A stretch of 64,000 nt of DNA from Mesobacillus subterraneus (lineage in GTDB: Bacteria; Bacillota; Bacilli; Bacillales; Cytobacillaceae), in NCBI RefSeq assembly GCF_003937825.1, contig NZ_RSFW01000013.1, forward strand, positions 124,001 to 188,000, written 5' to 3'. Positions 33,961 to 41,396 of the stretch are shown piece by piece. A model generated the notes under the pieces. The model had not been told where the DNA came from, did no database searches, and saw nothing but the letters and a program-made list of their open reading frames with translations. The position numbers and the translations under genes were made by a program. Position 1 is the stretch's first letter, and every line of letters begins with the position of its first letter.

Positions 33961-33991
33961 ACAGGCACCTGTAACTAGGTGCCTGTTTTGT
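33961..33991 (+). terminator. Terminator of the LysM endopeptidase gene
   Basis: ACAGGCACCT and AGGTGCCTGT arms around GTAACT, followed by TTTGTT, directly after the stop. Confidence 0.9.
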
Positions 33992-34020
33992 TATACCACA
34001 AAAAATAAATTGCAAAACAC

Positions 34021-34045
34021 TGAACTTTTTCATTTTGGAGTCGTC
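34021..34045 (+). promoter_or_regulatory. ECF-type autoregulatory promoter
   Basis: TGAACTTTTT at 34021 and CGTC at 34042-34045, 15-16 nt apart, match the -35 (TGAAC) and -10 (CGTC) elements of SigM/SigW/SigX-class promoters. It lies 31 bp ahead of the sigma gene, as expected for autoregulation. Confidence 0.75.
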
Positions 34046-34075
34046 TAAAGGTAAAGAAAAAATGGAGGTGAAGAA

Positions 34076-34627
34076 ATGCAGAGGGAAAAAGTGATTGCCG
34101 ATTTGATGGATCGATACGGTACTGATGTTCTTCACCTCGCCTATTCTTATGTCCGGAACCGCCAGACTGCCGAAGACCTGACTCAGGAGATTTTTCTGAA
34201 ATGCTACCAGAAATATGACACCTTCCAGGGCAACTCCCAGCTGCAGACATGGCTGTACCGTGTCGCTTCGAATCATTGTAAGGATTACCTGAGAAGCTGG
34301 CATCACCGAAAAGTGTTCGTGAGCAGCTATATTTCTTCTTTTTTAACGAGCCATCAGGCAAGCCCTGAAAGCCAGCTGATACAGGATACGGAGAATCAGG
34401 AATTGACAGAAGCGTTATTCCAGCTGCCGGTGAAATACCGGGAAGTATTGTTTCTCTTCTATTTCCAGGAATGCTCAATGAAGAAGATTGCTGATATTTG
34501 CAGTTTGAATCTCAATACTGTGAAATCCAGACTTTCCCGTGCAAAAAGTTTATTGAAGGAAATTTTACAGGAAAGGAGTGGTGATGATGGAGAAAAAGTT
34601 GAACCAGTTGAAATCCGAGATGCTTAA
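34076..34627 (+). CDS. ECF RNA polymerase sigma factor
   Basis: This 183-aa sigma-70 family protein has region 2 (DLTQEIFLKCYQKYDTF and LQTWLYRVASNHCKDYLR) and region 4 (LPVKYREVLFLFYFQECS plus the helix-turn-helix KIADICSLNLNTVKSRLS), with no region 1 or 3, as in extracytoplasmic-function sigmas. GGAGGTGAAG precedes the ATG. Its end overlaps the start of the next gene by about 40 bp, the usual layout for a sigma/anti-sigma pair. An ECF-like promoter upstream suggests autoregulation. Subgroup is close to SigM/SigV by look, but this is unproven. Confidence 0.93.
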   Translation: MQREKVIADLMDRYGTDVLHLAYSYVRNRQTAEDLTQEIFLKCYQKYDTFQGNSQLQTWLYRVASNHCKDYLRSWHHRKVFVSSYISSFLTSHQASPESQLIQDTENQELTEALFQLPVKYREVLFLFYFQECSMKKIADICSLNLNTVKSRLSRAKSLLKEILQERSGDDGEKVEPVEIRDA

Positions 34628-35642
34628 AGGTGAACTGGCTGGATTTAAGTTCACACCTGATATGAAGCGGGATGTAATGAAAAAGATGGATACACATGGT
34701 GGGCGATTTAACCTCGGCAGGTTGGTTCCACTGACTTTGTCGCTTGCATTCGTGGCGATCTTTCTTGTTGGAATCGGGACTCTTATCCGGTCTGGTTACA
34801 ACGAAGGGCCAGCGGAGTTATTGAAACAGCCCGAACTGGTGGCTCCAAGCTATGTGCCTGAGCCATATGAATTCAAACACACGAAGGTTAGCGACGAGAG
34901 TTACACACATTTTTATGTGAATCCAGCTGATCCAACTGACCAGTTTTCCTATCGGATGCAAAAGGCTGGTGGTGATTTAGATAATCCCTCCTTTGATCCT
35001 GTTGGTCTCGCACCCGGGCTGGACGGCCACTACTCCTATCTTGGCGAAAATCACTCTTACCTTTGGTGGAAGGCCGAGGGGTATTATCAGATTGTTGAGC
35101 AAACTGGCTTGATGAGCAAAGCTGACTTGCTGAAGGTCACGGATTCGATTTTACAGGAAAAGGGCTACGAGACCCTGCTGGCTGATGATATTGAAAGAGA
35201 GCTGGCACAGCAGGTTGAATATCCTCCTGCAGGCAAACTCACACGGGAAGATGCGGTTGAAATGCTGATCCAATATGAGATGATTACACGATCAGTTGAA
35301 ATCGAAGAAGGCACACAGCGAGTGAAGGACATCGAGACGAAAGAGGATTATTACGCCCTGTATTCCAAGATCATGACGAGGCAGCAAGCCTTCGTCCTGT
35401 TCGAACCACTGCTAGAGGAAACGAGCGAAGGACTGTTCTTTGCGGCCACCGAGTACCCTCCATTCTTTGAAGAAGCTGAGCCTTTTGAGTTTCACATGAG
35501 CAATGACAAAGAGTACACCCTAGTACAGGAGCAGAACTCCGAGCTGCATGGGAAGATCAAATTGATTTTCGGGTTTGCCGAGGATATAGGGAAATGGAAA
35601 ATCAATTATTTTCGCGTTGATGATGGAAGCAGCGGGAAATGA
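34587..35642 (+). CDS. Probable membrane-bound anti-sigma factor with DUF4367-like domain
   Basis: This 351-aa protein has a cytoplasmic N-terminus (about 1-45), one transmembrane helix (RLVPLTLSLAFVAIFLVGIG) and a large extracytoplasmic part. Residues about 130-200 (YSYLGENHSYLWWKAEGYYQ, then TDSILQ) resemble DUF4367. The topology and the overlap with the ECF sigma gene indicate an anti-sigma factor. Among several clustered GTG/ATG codons, the ATG at 34587 has the best spacing from AAAGGAG. Confidence 0.8.
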   Translation: MEKKLNQLKSEMLKGELAGFKFTPDMKRDVMKKMDTHGGRFNLGRLVPLTLSLAFVAIFLVGIGTLIRSGYNEGPAELLKQPELVAPSYVPEPYEFKHTKVSDESYTHFYVNPADPTDQFSYRMQKAGGDLDNPSFDPVGLAPGLDGHYSYLGENHSYLWWKAEGYYQIVEQTGLMSKADLLKVTDSILQEKGYETLLADDIERELAQQVEYPPAGKLTREDAVEMLIQYEMITRSVEIEEGTQRVKDIETKEDYYALYSKIMTRQQAFVLFEPLLEETSEGLFFAATEYPPFFEEAEPFEFHMSNDKEYTLVQEQNSELHGKIKLIFGFAEDIGKWKINYFRVDDGSSGK

Positions 35643-35646
35643 AGAA

Positions 35647-35682
35647 GTGCCTGGAATCCTTTGTGATTTCGGGCACCTTTTT
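35647..35682 (+). terminator. Terminator of the sigma/anti-sigma operon
   Basis: GTGCCTGGAA and TTTCGGGCAC arms followed by CTTTTTG, just after the stop. Confidence 0.75.
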
Positions 35683-35702
35683 GTCTCTGTTATTTCTTAT
35701 GT

Positions 35703-35834
35703 TTACGACTCCGTTACCTCCTGCCCCCATTGTCCGCTGTCCGTTCCCTTCAGCTGGCCGGTCCCAAAGAGCACCATCATTGCGACCGTAAATATAGCTA
35801 TCCCGATAAAGAAACGCTTAGTAACGCCTGTCAT
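35703..35834 (-). CDS. Small single-pass membrane peptide, 43 aa
   Basis: MTGVTKRFFIGIAIFTVAMM begins a 43-aa peptide with one clear transmembrane helix and a polar C-terminus. The ATG at 35834 follows GGGGGAAG. The open frame runs 54 codons further upstream but without a ribosome site. No family recognised. It is encoded convergently with the anti-sigma gene. Confidence 0.55.
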   Translation of the reverse strand: MTGVTKRFFIGIAIFTVAMMVLFGTGQLKGTDSGQWGQEVTES

Positions 35835-36042
35835 CTTACTTCCCCCGTTAATAATTGAATGTATTTTCCACCTTGTTAGTCGCTCGTAACGCCGGAATGG
35901 TTTCAGTAAAGCGCTCGACAAAAAACGCGATTTGTTGGGAAAAGCTTTTGTTCTACTTCCTTTATGACTTCCAGATCCTTCAGTTAAGAAGTCCACTCTT
36001 CCAGGGACATTACTAGACTAATTTTTCTCTTTCACCCAGCCC

Positions 36043-36070
36043 CAAAACACAAGAACCGTCCCCGTGTTTC
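36043..36070. repeat. GGGACGGT repeat, single arm
   Basis: AAAACACAAGAACCGTCCCC is one arm of the dispersed palindrome; it abuts the stop codon of the SUKH-domain gene. Confidence 0.7.
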
Positions 36071-37404
36071 TAAATGTTTTGAATAACAAACTCCAACGCT
36101 TCCTTTCTCCTCCGCAGTTTTTGTCTGCTTTGCAGGGTACGTAAGAAGTCTTTGAATTCGTTTCTTGGTGGCATTCCTTCTATGGTGGTTGACCTTCCAT
36201 CTCGAATATATACTTCCATGGCATGGATGATGGTCACTTCGTGTTTTTCTTCTTTTTCCGTCCATTCTTTAATGTCTTTCCAGGCAGGGTTGGAGTTTAT
36301 GAATAAACTGTCCCAGCCATCTGTCACTGGAAATCTCACTTGGTCCTCCATCCAGTTAATGACCTTTCTCGAATTAAAGGACTTTAGATGCGAGAGTGCA
36401 TCATACCCTGAAATCTTACCATCAGTTTGTTCTTCTAGTTGATGAAGAACAAGTTTTAGGCCCTCCTCTTCAGGCATGCACTGAGAGGTAAGATAGGCTC
36501 TCAATCTAGTATCTAATAGGTTATGCTGCTTTTCCCATAAATCCTTGACCCATTTTTCAGCATATCTTCCTAACCCTTTAGCAATCATTTTACAAACGAT
36601 ACTTTTTTCAAGATATGTATCATACTGATGCAGCTTTTTTAGAAGCACTTCAAATAATTCATCTTTATCAAAGGTTCGCAGCGCTTCGACCGTTTCTTCG
36701 TTTAGTTTTTTGCGGTACATGATGTATGTAATCAGATGGTCCATGTTGTTTTTGATTTCGCTTACATTTGTTTCTTTAAAGGAATCGAACCACTGTTTCC
36801 ACCTTTTAGCGCTAGGACCTTCCGTGTCCAGACCCTTCTCGTTTAAAAATGGCTCCAACTGCCATTTCTCGCTTCCAACACAATTAAGGTCCGTGATTTT
36901 GTTTAGGTAGTCCATAAAGGAATCCGCGATATAAGTGACCGTGTCTTCCTCATGTTCCCAGTATATGACCGGTTTTTCTTCCGTATCGACCGTCATATCG
37001 AAAGCATAAATATCTCCATTACCTGAATGAGCGAATTCGACCTTCCCTCTGAGTGTACTTCCATAATCATAACCTCCATCATCCATCAAATCGTCTGCCA
37101 GGGAGTCCAGGTTCTGAAGAAAGTCAAGATCCCACTGAATCTCCCCGGAAAAAACCTCTCTAAATTCATTCGGTATCATCGTGTCATCCGAAAAAGAATA
37201 ATAAAATGAGAGTGATTTCCCAAGATTCTGCATAACCGACTTATAAGAGGGTGGCAATGGATAGCCTAACTCTCTTTCCTTGTCCTCTATTTCCTGTAAC
37301 GTTGCCCGTTCTCCAATCTCAAGTGGATACACCCTGCCATTGTTTCTCTCTACTTTTTGGAGAATACCTTCCCATTTCGTTAACAGAATCTCATACTCTT
37401 TCAT
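36070..37404 (-). CDS. SMI1/KNR4 (SUKH) domain protein
   Basis: This 444-aa cytosolic protein has an N-terminal SUKH domain (about 30-175: ATLQEIEDKERELGYPLPPSYKSVMQ, split here as ATLQEIEDKERELGY and PLPPSYKSVMQ, plus FAHSGNGDIYAFDM). The C-terminal 270 residues are helical and unassigned. SUKH proteins are widespread immunity proteins of polymorphic toxin systems. No toxin gene is next to it. The WHH nuclease gene is 5 kb away and separated by unrelated genes, so pairing is not supported. The start follows GGAGGG. Confidence 0.82.
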   Translation of the reverse strand: MKEYEILLTKWEGILQKVERNNGRVYPLEIGERATLQEIEDKERELGYPLPPSYKSVMQNLGKSLSFYYSFSDDTMIPNEFREVFSGEIQWDLDFLQNLDSLADDLMDDGGYDYGSTLRGKVEFAHSGNGDIYAFDMTVDTEEKPVIYWEHEEDTVTYIADSFMDYLNKITDLNCVGSEKWQLEPFLNEKGLDTEGPSAKRWKQWFDSFKETNVSEIKNNMDHLITYIMYRKKLNEETVEALRTFDKDELFEVLLKKLHQYDTYLEKSIVCKMIAKGLGRYAEKWVKDLWEKQHNLLDTRLRAYLTSQCMPEEEGLKLVLHQLEEQTDGKISGYDALSHLKSFNSRKVINWMEDQVRFPVTDGWDSLFINSNPAWKDIKEWTEKEEKHEVTIIHAMEVYIRDGRSTTIEGMPPRNEFKDFLRTLQSRQKLRRRKEALEFVIQNI

Positions 37405-37421
37405 CCTTTTTTCCCTCCATT

Positions 37422-37476
37422 AAACACAGGGACGGTATGGGCTTCTTTTTCAAAAGCTCATTACCGTCCCCATATA
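37422..37476. repeat. GGGACGGT palindrome
   Basis: GGGACGGTA (37429-37437) and TACCGTCCC (37462-37470) arms with a partly paired interior; probably also acts as a hairpin between the SUKH gene and yknX. Confidence 0.75.
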
Positions 37477-37486
37477 ACTCTTATAA

Positions 37487-38722
37487 TTATTTAAAGAACC
37501 CCACCATAACCCCCTTAAAAATCTGCCGTTTGCCTTCCTGGGTGAATACTTTTTTGGTTAAGTAGGATGGTTTAAGTTTGCTGAAGAATGGGCTTTTGTC
37601 TTTCTGGACTTTTTTAGGCTTTTGGACGACGAGTTCGCCTGGTTTGGCTCCTTTTTTGAGTTCGGTTTTTCCGCCAATTTGGAGGCCTTTGCTGATTTTG
37701 CGTTTTTCTACCTTGCCTGTTTCATTCAGGACATAGATGTAGCTGTTTTTCTTGCCTTTTTCCACTGCCCTGTCGGAAACGGTAGCTGTATTGACGACCT
37801 GGTTGGTGACGACGGAGACATTCACATGGGTTCCATGGACAATCTCATGCTCATCGTCTTCGAGCTCAAGCTCGATTTCGAACGGGAAGTGGCTTTCTTT
37901 TTTTACCGAAGGATCGGTTTCAGGGTGTTTCGCGATTTTCGTAAGCGTCCCGCCAATCGCTCCTTCGAACAAGTCCGATTTCACGTACACTTCCATGCCT
38001 TCTTGAACTTGCTTGAGGTCTCTTTCGGTAAATGTCCCCTCTACCTTCGGTGTGTCGGAAATGATTGTTACAATCGGATTGTTTAATTCATAATTGATTT
38101 TCTTCACGGACCCTGAGACATCGCTGCTGATTTCCAGCTGGTCGCTGCCATCGTAAGAGTCAATCAAATCATCATACTTGTCGATTTCCGCTTCGACTCT
38201 GCTTTTTTCCAGCTCTTTGTCATAGATTTCTTTTTCAATCGATACCGTCATGAGGTCATTCGAAGAAGATGAGCTAGACGAGCCATCTCCGAAAACGGGC
38301 GTGCTGTTGTTGGACGAAGCTGAGACCGTCTGCAGATACGAAAGCTGCTTGATTTGTTCCTCGAGCAGCGTCGCCTCTGTTACCAGCTGGTCTTTTTCCG
38401 CTTCCAGCCTGGCCAGTTCTGCGTCGATATTATTGGATGAGTATTCGAATAGCGGTGTTCCGGTATCGACCTCCTCGCCTTCTTTTACAAGGAAGTTCTT
38501 GAACTCACTGGAATTGCTATTAAAGTAGACATGGTGCTCTTCTTCCGGTGTGACGACACCCGCTGCCTGGAGCGTTTCTGTCATCGTTTCCTTCCCGACT
38601 TTTGCCCAGCTATTGATATAGGAGGAGCGCACCGCTTTGCTGTCGTCCCTCAACGCCAGATACAGATTCCCTGATACGAATATCAAGCCCGCTGAAAGCA
38701 GAATGGCTGTCTTCTTTTTCAT
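37487..38722 (-). CDS. yknX: YknX-like membrane-fusion / HlyD-type protein
   Basis: This 411-aa protein has an N-terminal membrane anchor (KKTAILLSAGLIFVSGNLYL), a biotinyl-lipoyl-like half (KEGEEVDTGTPLFEY), a coiled-coil hairpin with a serine-rich tip (about 105-190), and a beta-barrel part. It matches periplasmic-adaptor proteins such as YknX, partner of the YknWXYZ ABC system that protects B. subtilis against the SDP toxin. The preceding GTG at 38731 lies within the GGGAGGTG ribosome site, so the ATG at 38722 is the start. Genes for YknY and YknZ are not next to it, which is unusual. Confidence 0.8.
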   Translation of the reverse strand: MKKKTAILLSAGLIFVSGNLYLALRDDSKAVRSSYINSWAKVGKETMTETLQAAGVVTPEEEHHVYFNSNSSEFKNFLVKEGEEVDTGTPLFEYSSNNIDAELARLEAEKDQLVTEATLLEEQIKQLSYLQTVSASSNNSTPVFGDGSSSSSSSNDLMTVSIEKEIYDKELEKSRVEAEIDKYDDLIDSYDGSDQLEISSDVSGSVKKINYELNNPIVTIISDTPKVEGTFTERDLKQVQEGMEVYVKSDLFEGAIGGTLTKIAKHPETDPSVKKESHFPFEIELELEDDEHEIVHGTHVNVSVVTNQVVNTATVSDRAVEKGKKNSYIYVLNETGKVEKRKISKGLQIGGKTELKKGAKPGELVVQKPKKVQKDKSPFFSKLKPSYLTKKVFTQEGKRQIFKGVMVGFFK

Positions 38723-38736
38723 GTGGTGCACCTCCC

Positions 38737-39399
38737 TTAAAGGATTTTCTCCATTTGTACGAATGAAAAGAGCGCTGCGAACAGCCAGATGATTAGATGG
38801 ATCGCGAGGATCAGCAGCATGACGATTTTCGGACTCTTATCTATCATTACTTTTAAATACTTGTATTCTATGAAAATAGCCCAAACCTTGAATAGCGATA
38901 TGTACGAAAGGAAATGGATGATAAAATCGTTCCCGGTGATGTACTGGGCGATCACGCCGAGTGAAAACGGTGATGACACCTTCGTCAGACCGAGATAAAC
39001 AGCCATTGGGACGTACAGTAATTTTTCCAAAAGCAGGATTGGCATGATGAAAAATTGGATCGTCAGCAGCCTTTTGAATTCCAGATCGGTTAATGTCCAG
39101 AAAAACAGCGCCGGCAGGAACAGCAGGATTGCTCCGAAGACGAGACCCTGAATGGCTTGTCCAGCGAGGAACAGGAATTTATTCATTTCATATTCGGCCC
39201 TTGTGACCGAGGTCAGTTTTTTCGAGAGGTATTCAGAATCGACCCCAAAATAGGCGGAGATACCAAAAATAAGGCCGCTGAGCAGGATGAACAGGACTGC
39301 TTTTTTCCACACGCCGGGAAACTGTTCTGAATCTCTTAGCTTGTATGTATAGTAGTTATAGTTAAAAAGGCCGCGAAATACTTGTATTTGGTTTTCCAT
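38737..39399 (-). CDS. yknW: YknW-like (Yip1-domain) membrane protein
   Basis: This 220-aa protein with five to six helices resembles YknW, the small membrane component of the YknWXYZ transporter. The N-terminus FRGLFNYNYYTYKLRDSEQFPG is typical of Yip1-family members in Bacillus (quoted in part as FRGLFNYNYYTYKL). It precedes yknX by 14 bp on the same strand. The start has no strong AGGAGG, but GGGGGACG lies upstream. Confidence 0.75.
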   Translation of the reverse strand: MENQIQVFRGLFNYNYYTYKLRDSEQFPGVWKKAVLFILLSGLIFGISAYFGVDSEYLSKKLTSVTRAEYEMNKFLFLAGQAIQGLVFGAILLFLPALFFWTLTDLEFKRLLTIQFFIMPILLLEKLLYVPMAVYLGLTKVSSPFSLGVIAQYITGNDFIIHFLSYISLFKVWAIFIEYKYLKVMIDKSPKIVMLLILAIHLIIWLFAALFSFVQMEKIL

Positions 39400-39693
39400 C
39401 TTTCGTCCCCCAGATTCTTGTGGCTTCTCTATCTACATTTTATATGAAGAAATTCAAAGATTAAAATATTTTCCAATTACCCATGTAAAGTTGGACGTTT
39501 TGTACTAGGAATTTGTTTCATTTTACATCGACTCTCCTCGAATTGCTCTTTTTTGGGTATAATAGGAGAATATGCTTTTTTCGATTTATATCTAAAATTC
39601 TAACACTGCTTGTCCGCACGCTTTGTCGATTTTTGCGCTAATATGGATTATTCTTGGCGAACGTCGATTGCGTTTGAAACGGGGGGAATCGCT
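39400..39693. other. Intergenic region between divergent yknW and SWIM gene
   Basis: The + strand has TATAAT at 39558-39563 with no convincing -35 box. A frame open from the TTG at 39610 reads into the SWIM gene but lacks a ribosome site there. No repeat or RNA motif is seen. Confidence 0.4.
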
Positions 39694-41316
39694 TTGGCTG
39701 CCATACCTGAAAGTCAGGCACCGGTTTTTAAAGAAGCCGCCGAAAAACTGAATAAGATGCTCAAGCCGGAGGTCGAGGAGGACGCACGCCTTGTCCAGAA
39801 GGGGCTGATGCTTTATCGCCAGGGGACGGTCCACCACCTGAAGTATATGGTGAAGTCGATCTGGGCGACGGTCCAGGATGTGACGCCTGCCCGTGTGTAT
39901 ATAAATGTCGCTGAGCCAAGCGAGAGCAGCTGCACCTGCCCTGCGGATTCGTTTTGCCGCCATCGGATGGCTGCGTTTTTACAGGGGTATGGGGATGTCG
40001 CGAGTGTTTCCGATTGGGTCGAGGCTTGGCGCAAGCCTGCTAAGGAACAGCTGAATGCCGAGAAATGGGGGCTGCAGAAGGCGAAGGATTTGGTGAAGAA
40101 GGAGAGCCGGTCGGGTCATGATTATGATCAGTGGGCTGAATCGTTCCGCGAGGCGTTCGAGGAAATCGTCATGGGCCAGGGTGAGCCGAAGCCTTATATC
40201 GTGCCAGGGCTGTTCCGGTCTTATATGCGCCGGGTCGAGGTGTCGGCACCGCTTGAAGCGGTTTGGAAGAACCTCTATATGATCACGGCGGCTGTTCATT
40301 CGTTTAACCTGTTGTCTGAGCTGGCCCGGGAACTCGGCCATGACGAGGAAGCGGTGATTGACCGCTACTACCGGCCGCTGTTCGAGGATCTGTTCAACGA
40401 CGGCGAGGAGTATGTTGAGCGCCTTGCCTATGGGACGATGCCGTTTTCGTTTGATGGTTTTTTAGAGAGGCTGAAGGATGAGACTGTTGGGTTAACGGTG
40501 CCGGATTCTTCTGTCGGCTATGACCGGATTGATTTGTATCGTTTGTTGTGGGAGAAGCTGTTTAAAAATGCCGGGTGGCGTGAAGCAGAGCGAGCGCGTC
40601 TCGAGGGATTCGGCGATGGCAAGCGTGATTTGGTTGAGGAAGTGGCATTGGTGCATCAGCTGGTGCTGGCCAAGCAGGACAGCGAGGCATTGAAGCGGTT
40701 TGCAGCTTTGCCTGTCAGTTCTCTTCCCTACCTGTTTTACTGGCTGGATGGGTTTCGCGTTCAGCGCGAATGGAACCGGATGGGACCGTTTATTGATTAT
40801 TTAGTTCAGCAGCTGCGGAATTATTTGAAGCACCTCGGGGATTATTATGCTAGTAAGAAATTTACGAGATATGCGCTGAAGCTGGTTGGTGCCTATACCC
40901 GAGAGATTGGCCGCGGCGAGCTTTACGACCGCTCGCTGGCACAGGCAATGCCGTACAGCTTTTACGAATATGAAGATTCATTGTTTGAAAAAGCCCAGTA
41001 CGAACAATGGAGCGAACTCCAATCGTACTTCGGCTTTGAATATAACTCAATTTCCAACGAGCGGCTGAAGTTGCTGCAGAAAGAAGCGCCGGAAGTTTTG
41101 ATCCCGCTCTATCACCAGATGATCGGCGACCTCGTCGAAATGAAAAACCGCAGCAGCTACAAACAAGCCGCTAGGTTATTGAAAAAACTGAGAACCGTAT
41201 ATAAAAAGCTAAAGCGAATGAATGAGTGGGAAGAATTCTTCGATAAATTGCTCGTTCGCACCAAGCGACTGCGAGCCTTTCACGAAGAATGCACAAGAAG
41301 CAAGCTGATTGAGTGA
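39694..41316 (+). CDS. SWIM zinc-finger protein, partner of SNF2 helicase
   Basis: This roughly 540-aa protein has a SWIM zinc finger near residues 75-90 (SSCTCPADSFCRHRMAA, CxC...CxH). SWIM proteins are often encoded next to SNF2-type ATPases in Bacillaceae and are thought to help in nucleic-acid or protein binding. The rest is helical and unassigned. The TTG at 39694, 7 nt after GGGGGG, is the chosen start; the frame extends to 39610 without a ribosome site. A GGGACGGT palindrome and 80 bp separate it from the helicase gene. Confidence 0.85.
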   Translation: MAAIPESQAPVFKEAAEKLNKMLKPEVEEDARLVQKGLMLYRQGTVHHLKYMVKSIWATVQDVTPARVYINVAEPSESSCTCPADSFCRHRMAAFLQGYGDVASVSDWVEAWRKPAKEQLNAEKWGLQKAKDLVKKESRSGHDYDQWAESFREAFEEIVMGQGEPKPYIVPGLFRSYMRRVEVSAPLEAVWKNLYMITAAVHSFNLLSELARELGHDEEAVIDRYYRPLFEDLFNDGEEYVERLAYGTMPFSFDGFLERLKDETVGLTVPDSSVGYDRIDLYRLLWEKLFKNAGWREAERARLEGFGDGKRDLVEEVALVHQLVLAKQDSEALKRFAALPVSSLPYLFYWLDGFRVQREWNRMGPFIDYLVQQLRNYLKHLGDYYASKKFTRYALKLVGAYTREIGRGELYDRSLAQAMPYSFYEYEDSLFEKAQYEQWSELQSYFGFEYNSISNERLKLLQKEAPEVLIPLYHQMIGDLVEMKNRSSYKQAARLLKKLRTVYKKLKRMNEWEEFFDKLLVRTKRLRAFHEECTRSKLIE

Positions 41317-41382
41317 AAAAACAGAGGGACGGTTCTCCTGTTTTTTCCAATGGTAAAAACAGGAGAACCGTCCCCGTGTTTT
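41317..41382. repeat. GGGACGGT palindrome, full copy
   Basis: AACAGAGGGACGGTTCTCCTG and the inverse AACAGGAGAACCGTCCCCGTG flank TTTTTTCCAATGGTAAA. The stem exceeds 20 bp. It lies between SWIM and SNF2 genes and could act as a partial terminator. Confidence 0.85.
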
Positions 41383-41396
41383 GAGGAGGTGTTTGG

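Noticed and set aside
29998-37404. WHH nuclease with the SUKH protein as its immunity
   Set aside because: They are 5 kb apart with galU, a cell-wall hydrolase and a sigma operon in between, each with its own terminators; no evidence of pairing.
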